Of a DNA stretch of 64,000 nucleotides, positions 59,001 through 64,000 are shown in pieces (position 1 is the first letter of the stretch; every line of letters begins with the position of its first letter). The DNA lies in the NCBI GenBank assembly GCA_049299895.1, contig JBAQYF010000013.1, forward strand, positions 34,971 to 98,970. Reading direction: 5' to 3'. Position numbers and translations under genes: made by a program. The notes beneath the pieces were generated by a model. That model was not told where the DNA came from, did no database searches, and saw only the letters and a program-made list of their open reading frames with translations. The stretch is from CAIYYO01 sp049299895 (GTDB lineage: Archaea > Altiarchaeota > Altiarchaeia > IMC4 > QMZM01).

Positions 59001-60134
59001 ATGGACCTGGACACAATAAAAAGCAGGGAGGAAAAGTACTACGCCCACACATTCAAGAGGCTGCCGATAGCGATAGCCAGGGGCGAAGGGATGTATCTCT
59101 ATGATACGACAGGTAAAAAATACCTAGACATGTTCGCAGGGATTGCCGTAGACTGCCTCGGCCACGCCCACCCGAAGATGGTCGAAGCCATAAAAAAGCA
59201 GGCGGAAACCCTCATGCATACTTCGAACTGGGTCTATACGCTCCCCCAGATAGAGCTCGCAGAACGCCTGACAAGGATAACGGGATTGGATAAGGCGTTC
59301 GTCTCCAACGACGGAACGGAAGCTGTCGAAGCGGCATTCAAGCTGGCAAGGAAAGTGACAGGCAAAAAGGAGGTCATCGCCATGGAGAACGCATTCCACG
59401 GGCGCACGATGGGATCGCTCTCGCTTACATACGGGGAGAAATACAAAAAGCCCTTCGAGCCGCTTGTGCCCGGAGTAAAGACCGTGCCATACGGGAACGC
59501 GGATGCCTTAAGAGGCGCAATAACGAAGGACACCGCCGCAGTCATAGTGGAACCGATACAGGGAGAAGCAGGAGTCATCATCCCGTCGCAGGGTTACCTG
59601 AAGGAAGTAAGGGAGATAACGCAGGAAAAGGACGTCCTCCTGATATTGGACGAGGTGCAGACTGGCTTTGGAAGAACCGGGAAGATGTTTGCCTTCGAGC
59701 ATGAGGAGATAAAACCAGACATATTATGCATGGCGAAGGGGCTGGGAGGAGGATTCCCGATAGGCGCGATAGCATTCTCCTGCGAGGACTTCGAGCCCGG
59801 CCAGCACGGGGGAACCTTTGTCGGGAACCCGCTTGCATGCAGCGTAGCCAACACCGTGATAGACACAATAATCAAGGAAAATCTCGCCGGGAATTCGGAA
59901 AAGATGGGTGGATACCTCATGAAAAGCCTGAAGGACCGCGGCTACACCGTGAGAGGAAAAGGCCTGATGATAGGAATCGACGTTGCCGACGGCGGAAAGA
60001 CTGTGCAGGAGCTGATAGAAAAGGGCGTCCTCATAATACACTCCAAGAACACAGTACGGGTGATCCCGCCGCTGATAATAGAAAAGAAGCACGCGGACGA
60101 GTTCCTTGCGACGCTCGACGGAGTGAGCAAATAG
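59001..60134 (+). CDS. argD: Acetylornithine aminotransferase (class III PLP aminotransferase)
   Basis: Transfers the amino group from glutamate in arginine synthesis, or the equivalent step in lysine synthesis. 377 residues. The PLP-binding features are HTSNWVYT, ENAFHGRTMGSLSLT, LDEVQTGFGRTGKMFA and the lysine in LCMAKGLGGGFPIGA. The family is ArgD/LysJ; the exact substrate cannot be settled from sequence. It is divergent from aspartate kinase; the gap (58904-59000) holds the promoters. A duplicate gene start lies just downstream (60150). Confidence 0.93.
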   Translation: MDLDTIKSREEKYYAHTFKRLPIAIARGEGMYLYDTTGKKYLDMFAGIAVDCLGHAHPKMVEAIKKQAETLMHTSNWVYTLPQIELAERLTRITGLDKAFVSNDGTEAVEAAFKLARKVTGKKEVIAMENAFHGRTMGSLSLTYGEKYKKPFEPLVPGVKTVPYGNADALRGAITKDTAAVIVEPIQGEAGVIIPSQGYLKEVREITQEKDVLLILDEVQTGFGRTGKMFAFEHEEIKPDILCMAKGLGGGFPIGAIAFSCEDFEPGQHGGTFVGNPLACSVANTVIDTIIKENLAGNSEKMGGYLMKSLKDRGYTVRGKGLMIGIDVADGGKTVQELIEKGVLIIHSKNTVRVIPPLIIEKKHADEFLATLDGVSK

Positions 60135-60149
60135 AAGAAAAAAACAAAT

Positions 60150-60252
60150 ATGGAAGGAAAAGGCAATCCCAAGTGAGGCTACAGCCTCACCCACCTGCCA
60201 CGAGTATATGTGGTGCCAAAGGCACCACAGAACGCATCTGCATAAAACAAAA
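60150..60252 (+). repeat. Degenerate copy of the 5' end of the next gene, with two hairpins
   Basis: The first 20 bases of the following gene (60253-60272) recur exactly at 60150-60169 together with a similar left flank. Here they give only an eight-codon frame (MEGKGNPK stop). Between them are two perfect hairpins, gtgaggct-ac-agcctcac (60173-60190) and gtggtgcc-aaa-ggcaccac (60210-60228). The remainder is only vaguely similar to the start of the real gene (an atgtgg-ccaaggca-like match). It is either a decayed partial duplication or a leader with regulatory hairpins; these also lie behind argD and could terminate it. Confidence 0.6.
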
Positions 60253-60789
60253 ATGGAAGGAAAAGGCAATCCAAACCCGGCACCGCCCTCGTCGAGGGGG
60301 ATTCCCTCGGATGAGAGCATGTGGCTCCCAAGGCATTACGGGAAAGAGGTCAAAGAAAAGGGCGGCCTCGAAGAGGAGATCATCTGGAGCGCGGAGGATG
60401 TCGTTGATTTCATATTCCCAAAGGCTTATCAGCCCAAGTATTATCAGGTGGCGGTTGAGTTCTTAAATCTCATACTGGAAAACGAGACAGTCACGAAGGA
60501 TGAGATAGGAAAATTTCTGAAGCAGAAAAATTACTCCAGATCCACCCTCGAAAACAAGATAATACCCAAGATGGTGCGTTTCGGCCTGGTGAAAAGAGAA
60601 AGGGGGATAGAGGACGGAATGGGGAAAGGCCGTTCGCTGATACTATCAGATTCCCTGACGTTCGCGAATTATCTGACGAAGATCGGCGCCGCCTGGAAAT
60701 CACAAGTGCTTACTGCGAGGCATAAAAGAAAGAAGGCCGCGGAAAAGAGCCTGATGATCCCTGACGACGGGTCTCCCGAGAAAAGGTAA
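60253..60789 (+). CDS. Winged-helix-like DNA-binding protein (unrecognised)
   Basis: 178 residues from the ATG at 60253; an upstream in-frame start (60208) is disfavoured because it reads through the repeated leader. A Pro-rich N-terminus (about 1-35) precedes a helical domain (about 50-145) in which EFLNLILENETVTKDEIGKF, SRSTLENKIIPKMVRFGLVK and LILSDSLTFANYL look like the helices and wing of a winged-helix fold. A basic C-terminus RHKRKKAAEKS follows. Possibly a regulator with a local target. Confidence 0.55.
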   Translation: MEGKGNPNPAPPSSRGIPSDESMWLPRHYGKEVKEKGGLEEEIIWSAEDVVDFIFPKAYQPKYYQVAVEFLNLILENETVTKDEIGKFLKQKNYSRSTLENKIIPKMVRFGLVKRERGIEDGMGKGRSLILSDSLTFANYLTKIGAAWKSQVLTARHKRKKAAEKSLMIPDDGSPEKR

Positions 60790-60813
60790 TATTAATAAAA
60801 TAATAAAAAAGAA

Positions 60814-61323
60814 TCAGCCGAGGTTTTTCTCTAGCTCCCAGATCTTTACGTTTATCTCCATTAGCTGTTTTTGGTAGTCTTTTACTATCTCTCTGAAGCT
60901 TTCCTCGTCGAGCTCTCTCTTGTGGTATTTGACCTTGGTCCTCTTGATGAGTTCTTCCAGGTGGTTCTTCTGCTCCTGGAGCTTCGTCAGTTCGTCCGCC
61001 CGGGCTTCCATCTTCTCCCAGTACCCCATCTGCAGCTGTTCGCGGCGTGATTTCCAGAGGTTGGATATCTTTTTGACTTCTTCTACTACCTGGTCTTTTT
61101 CCCGGCCTGTTATGTCGGAGTTGTCCTTCATAAGGCCTATGCTGATCGTCTTCAGGTTAAGGGACATAGCTTTCAACCTGACGGGGATGAGCTTTGCCTT
61201 GCGGTCTATCTGGGAATGCAGGTAATTGACGCTGATGAATATTATCATATAGAATAGCGTCCCCAGCATTATCACAGACCACAGGACCTCTTTTATGTTC
61301 GTAACATCTATGAAACTAGCCAT
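60814..61323 (-). CDS. Membrane-anchored coiled-coil protein
   Basis: 169 residues: a single transmembrane helix (about 15-35) near the N-terminus followed by about 130 residues of highly charged helix with heptad character (KISNLWKSRREQLQMGYWEK, ELTKLQEQKNHLEELIKRTK). No family recognised. Last gene of a leftward three-gene group with the Hsp20-like membrane protein (17 bases upstream) and a winged-helix protein. May interact with the other membrane protein through its coiled coil. Confidence 0.6.
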   Translation of the reverse strand: MASFIDVTNIKEVLWSVIMLGTLFYMIIFISVNYLHSQIDRKAKLIPVRLKAMSLNLKTISIGLMKDNSDITGREKDQVVEEVKKISNLWKSRREQLQMGYWEKMEARADELTKLQEQKNHLEELIKRTKVKYHKRELDEESFREIVKDYQKQLMEINVKIWELEKNLG

Positions 61324-61339
61324 CTTTCAAGCAAGCCTT

Positions 61340-61849
61340 TTATTCCGGAATCTTGGGCGCCTTCACCTCAAGCGAATTGCCCTTGTAAGTCACACGCATC
61401 CCGTTGGGGTCTATGTTCTTTATGGTCGTATAAGTAGACTGGAGGGGCGGACCGTCTTTTGAGTCGATGGATATCTTTATCCCGTTGTTCGTGCCTGAGA
61501 CCCGTATGTCGTCCTTTTTTGCCATGGAAAGGTGTATCTTCAGGATGTATTCGTCTTTGGTCTCGATAAAACTGGGAAGCTCGGATAGCTCTTCAACCTG
61601 TTGTTTCACGACTTTCCATTCGCGCAGGCTTTTACCGCCCATGACGTATTCGCGCAGGTCGTTCTCCAGTTTTTTTATAGCCGCTTCCTGCTCTTTTACC
61701 TTGTCCAGGTCCTTTTCAAGGCTTGCTGAAAGCTTCTGATAGCGATTCCTCTGGCTGATAGCAAGCACTATCAGGACCAGGATAACCATCAATATAAAGA
61801 ACAACAGTATGTCGTCGTTCATCATTTTGAGTATTTCGTTCATATCCAT
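61340..61849 (-). CDS. Membrane-anchored coiled-coil protein with Hsp20-like domain
   Basis: 169 residues from the ATG at 61849 (starts further upstream run into the preceding gene). A transmembrane helix (about 14-33), a coiled coil (about 38-72), then a C-terminal domain (about 95-169) whose KIHLSMAKKDDIRVSGTNNG, ISIDSKDG and YKGNSLEVKAPKIPE follow the strand order and 'xLEVxxPK' ending of alpha-crystallin/Hsp20 domains. The typical IxI tail is absent. The domain call is pattern-based; it might instead be a CS-like domain. Confidence 0.5.
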   Translation of the reverse strand: MDMNEILKMMNDDILLFFILMVILVLIVLAISQRNRYQKLSASLEKDLDKVKEQEAAIKKLENDLREYVMGGKSLREWKVVKQQVEELSELPSFIETKDEYILKIHLSMAKKDDIRVSGTNNGIKISIDSKDGPPLQSTYTTIKNIDPNGMRVTYKGNSLEVKAPKIPE

Positions 61850-61862
61850 TTTAGTGGGTTGA

Positions 61863-62204
61863 TTAAGTTTTCTCTTCCAGGACCAGGGGAACGGCACGGG
61901 TCTCCTTTGTGATCCTCTCAAGCTTCCGGACAAGCCCGCCTAGTTCGTGGGCCACGTCTTCTCCTTCGGCAGTCAGGCATACACGCTTGATCCTCCCGTT
62001 CTTCTCGAACTCTACCAGGTTATACTCCTTCAATTGAGTCAGAATCTTCAAAGTATGAGTATATGTGCAGTCGACCTCCTTAGAAAGTATGGAAGCGTAT
62101 TTTCCGTCTGAGTCCCTCAGGCTCAGAATTATCCCCGACGGCTTCCCGTGTAGGAACAAGTCCATTATCTGGTGTGTTTCTTTGTCCATTTCTCCCGTAG
62201 CCAT
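61863..62204 (-). CDS. Winged helix-turn-helix transcriptional regulator (MarR/ArsR-like)
   Basis: 113 residues. A three-helix core, IILSLRDSDGKYASILSKEV and YTHTLKILTQLKEYNLVEFE, then a wing KNGRIKRVCLTAEGEDVAHE with the 'LTxEGxxxA' signature of MarR-type proteins, then a dimerisation helix. First gene of a three-gene leftward operon; the next gene starts 13 bases after its stop, so it probably controls its own operon with the two membrane proteins. Confidence 0.75.
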   Translation of the reverse strand: MATGEMDKETHQIMDLFLHGKPSGIILSLRDSDGKYASILSKEVDCTYTHTLKILTQLKEYNLVEFEKNGRIKRVCLTAEGEDVAHELGGLVRKLERITKETRAVPLVLEEKT

Positions 62205-62335
62205 AGAACATCGGTTCTAAAGTATACACTAAGATATAACTATAAAGTGATATAAATACTTTTTGCTATGTGTCGCAGAAGACGGGAAACAGAACAAAAA
62301 AACAGGGGATAATAGAAAAAGATAGAAAAACAGGA

Positions 62336-62635
62336 TTATTTCTTCTTTGCAGCAGGCTTCTTTGCTTCCTTCCTGACCGGCTTGTACTTGGCGGCAAATT
62401 CCTTCTGCAAGGCCTTCCAATCGGCTTCCACAGTCTTAATGGCCGTATTCAGCTCCTTCATGGGGTCCTTAGCTTCTATATGCAGCCTATAACCCGGAAT
62501 CAGTGGGTGCGGCTCGTACGCGTATGCATCCACCTTGTTTGCCATCAGAACGCCCAGCAGGGCGTTCGGGAGGACCTTATCATCGAATTCGATATCCAGA
62601 AGACCGTCTTTCTTCTCCATAATTGAAACTTTCAT
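62336..62635 (-). CDS. rpo11: DNA-directed RNA polymerase subunit L (Rpo11)
   Basis: 99 residues from the ATG at 62635. MEKKDGLLDIEFDDKVLPNA followed by LLGVLMANKVDAYAYEPHPL and ALQKEF fit the Rpo11/RPB11/AC19 family, which pairs with Rpo3 in polymerase assembly. The lysine-rich C-terminus (KEAKKPAAKKK) is an extension. The typical adjacent partner genes are not present. A TATA-like sequence sits in the 85-base divergent region shared with the DUF89 gene. Confidence 0.85.
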   Translation of the reverse strand: MKVSIMEKKDGLLDIEFDDKVLPNALLGVLMANKVDAYAYEPHPLIPGYRLHIEAKDPMKELNTAIKTVEADWKALQKEFAAKYKPVRKEAKKPAAKKK

Positions 62636-62720
62636 CTTTAGCCGTAACGTTATATAAAATAATATAATACAGAATAAAGATAACGTAAAAAGTCTATAAA
62701 TATTAGGAATAAGAGACAAA
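62636..62720. promoter_or_regulatory. Divergent promoter region of rpo11 and the DUF89 gene
   Basis: 85 AT-rich bases. On the plus strand tctataaatatt (about 62692-62703) lies 20-25 bases before the DUF89 ATG; on the minus strand several atattatataa-like stretches precede the rpo11 start. Both leaders would be very short. Confidence 0.45.
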
Positions 62721-63593
62721 ATGAAGCTTTACCCCGAATGCGGACCATGCATGATCAATAGAACCCTCCTTTTTTGCAGGGACGCCGACGAAGAGACCAA
62801 GTACAAGGTAATAAAAGAAATATGCCGGGTATTCGGGGAAAATTTCTCAGGAAATCTCACGACAACCCAGATGGCGAACATGAGGAACGAGACCGCAGAG
62901 AGAATACTCAAAAACAAAGACCCCCTCAAAGACCTGAAAGAACACAGCATAGAGGAAGCAGAAAAAGCACATCCTGCGATCAAAGAATACCTTGATAGCC
63001 TCCCGGGAGAAAAAGAAAAGTTCATAACAGCCTTAAAGATCGCACTAGCCGGAAACACCGTCGAATTCGGTTCGGAGAACCACCGCCCGGACTTAAAGAA
63101 ACTGAAGGAGGAGGTACTGGAAGTTGTAAAGACGCCTCTGGCAATAGACGACACAGACAGGATATACGAAAAAGCGAAGAACGCCAAATTGATTCTCTAT
63201 GCAACAGATAATTCCGGCGAGCTCGTCTTCGACCGCCTGTTCATAAAGGAGCTCCTAGAATACTCAAAAGTCATAGTCTGCCCTCTCACAGTCCCCGTGC
63301 AGGACGACGCATCGCTCGAAGAGATCAGAAAAACGGGAATAGACAAGATGGCGGAAATACTCCCAAGAAGCGATTCGATAGGAATATACTTTGACCGATG
63401 CACCCCGGAATTCATCAAAAAATGGGAGGAAGCGGACCTGATAATAGCAAAGGGGATGGGATGCTACGAAACCCTGAGCGAATACCCAGAGAAGACGAAA
63501 GGAAAGGTCGCGCTCCTGATGAAGGCAAAATGCGGACCGGTCGCAAGGGATATCGGAGTTCCGCTGGGGTCGGCGGTTGCGAAACTGATTTGA
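62721..63593 (+). CDS. DUF89 (ARMT1-like) damage-control phosphatase family protein
   Basis: 290 residues. Begins MKLYPECGPCMINRTLLFCR with the N-terminal CxxC seen in archaeal DUF89 proteins. The metal and substrate motifs are YATDNSGELVFDRLFIKELL (the family's DNxGE, about residue 157) and GMGCYETLSEYPEKTK, with conserved Lys/Asp later (LLMKAKCGPVARDIGVPLG). Family members remove phosphate from damaged metabolites and some were linked to carboxyl methylation; the substrate here is unknown. Confidence 0.88.
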   Translation: MKLYPECGPCMINRTLLFCRDADEETKYKVIKEICRVFGENFSGNLTTTQMANMRNETAERILKNKDPLKDLKEHSIEEAEKAHPAIKEYLDSLPGEKEKFITALKIALAGNTVEFGSENHRPDLKKLKEEVLEVVKTPLAIDDTDRIYEKAKNAKLILYATDNSGELVFDRLFIKELLEYSKVIVCPLTVPVQDDASLEEIRKTGIDKMAEILPRSDSIGIYFDRCTPEFIKKWEEADLIIAKGMGCYETLSEYPEKTKGKVALLMKAKCGPVARDIGVPLGSAVAKLI

Positions 63594-63612
63594 TTTTGCA
63601 GTTCTTACTTAT

Positions 63613-63840
63613 TCACAAGCATTTCCAGCGTTGCATACCGCTTAAGATGGTGCTTTGACCGGGATTTCCAAAGAGGCATAATTTCTCGGTTATGTCTTTG
63701 GGAACCCGCGTGGGAATCGCTTCAAGAGTTTTATCCCAGTCTATCAGATGTTCGTAAAAAGAGACTGCAACACAATTTGAGTAATCTTCTTCAGTTGAAT
63801 AAAAGAACCAGTCGGCAAGAGAGTATACTCTTTCGAGCAA
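63613..63840 (-). CDS. Unrecognised short frame, perhaps a gene remnant
   Basis: The frame is open from a stop near 63897 to 63613; the only start in it is a TTG (63840), giving 75 residues, LLERVYSLADWFFYSTEEDY and YEHLIDWDKTLEAIPTRVPK. Its acidic, aromatic composition looks protein-like. No family recognised. The lack of a proper start suggests a truncated gene or a random frame. Confidence 0.3.
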   Translation of the reverse strand: MLERVYSLADWFFYSTEEDYSNCVAVSFYEHLIDWDKTLEAIPTRVPKDITEKLCLFGNPGQSTILSGMQRWKCL

Positions 63841-63944
63841 TTTGACATCATTCTTTTCATGTGCTTCCTGAGTTCCTGAATTTCTCCTGGTTTTTCCTCA
63901 CGACTTTTGATTTGTGTTCTATGTGTTTGCTTTTTCTTTTGTGG

Positions 63945-63978
63945 TATTTATACTTGTAATAAGTAAATTACTTATTAC
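63945..63978 (+). promoter_or_regulatory. Promoter with inverted-repeat operator before the next gene
   Basis: A TATA-like tatttatac (about 63945-63953) is followed directly by the inverted repeat gtaataagt-aaatt-acttattac (63956-63978, 9-bp arms). Its position around the expected start of transcription of the gene beginning at 63991 suits a repressor operator. Confidence 0.45.
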
Positions 63979-63990
63979 TCTACTTAAAAA

Positions 63991-64000
63991 ATGGCCTTTG
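63991..64000 (+). CDS. Start of a gene running out of the window
   Basis: The ATG at 63991 reads MAF before the window ends. It is preceded by an A-run and the operator-like repeat. Nothing can be said about the product. Confidence 0.35.

Overview
The window is archaeal chromosome. It encodes transcription factor B, a group II chaperonin (thermosome), the RNA polymerase subunit Rpo11/L, an Lhr-type helicase, an XPD-type Fe-S helicase, NucS, an MC1-like chromosomal protein, archaeal pilins with class III signal peptides and several archaea-only families (DUF373, UPF0282, DUF1805). TATA-like boxes about 25-40 bases upstream of starts fit archaeal promoters. Amino-acid genes (threonine synthase, acetylglutamate kinase, acetylornithine aminotransferase, aspartate kinase) point to a biosynthetically capable cell. 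I cannot name the species; an Altiarchaeota-like, DPANN-like or unusual euryarchaeal lineage is a guess. I saw no rRNA, tRNA, CRISPR array or insertion sequence.

Layout. 1-6340: threonine synthase 3' end, a secreted Thr-rich protein, a thioredoxin-thioredoxin-CcdA fusion, DUF1805, argB, a TrkA-type RCK protein and tfb. 6341-13550: a 29-residue basic protein, a phosphoesterase-RlmH-Lhr operon, a CBS protein, an XPD-like helicase and two gene remnants. 13579-36945: a very large archaeal type IV (Tad-like) pilus locus with small pilins, a secretion ATPase, TadC, four structural or minor pilin-like genes, a TPR-like secreted protein, and then a second partial copy of the same gene set. Between the two sets lie 5'-truncated and chimeric copies of the largest gene. 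The locus ends with two small membrane proteins and a GxGD prepilin peptidase. 36998-44017: NucS, PRPP synthetase, MC1, DUF373, a twin VirB2-like membrane protein, a second prepilin peptidase, a HAD phosphatase and a PfkB kinase. 44086-49783: a secreted subtilase with a translationally overlapping GEVED/dockerin-like partner, a Doc-type toxin with a possible 46-residue partner, and membrane proteins. 49937-55711: thermosome, UPF0282, and a VirB2-like/CARDB/M64-metalloprotease fusion with a partner. 55712-64000: a LolA-like secreted protein, an HTH regulator, aspartate kinase, argD, a winged-helix protein, a small operon pairing coiled-coil and Hsp20-like membrane proteins with a winged-helix regulator, Rpo11, and a DUF89 phosphatase.

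The most unusual region is 17245-34561. Two versions of a tadC plus minor-pilin operon flank extra promoterless, headless copies of the big pilin-like gene. Identity between copies alternates between nearly perfect and clearly diverged blocks. One open frame joins a pilin copy to the 3' end of tadC, and the last copy is frameshifted at a run of eight A. This resembles a recombination-driven surface-diversity locus, though ordinary duplication and decay is the alternative. Four other places carry degraded fragments of genes, three of them fragments of adjacent genes (11170-11243, 55413-55590, 60150-60252) and one a 5'-truncated kinase (13234-13548), which suggests the chromosome often makes and loses local duplications.
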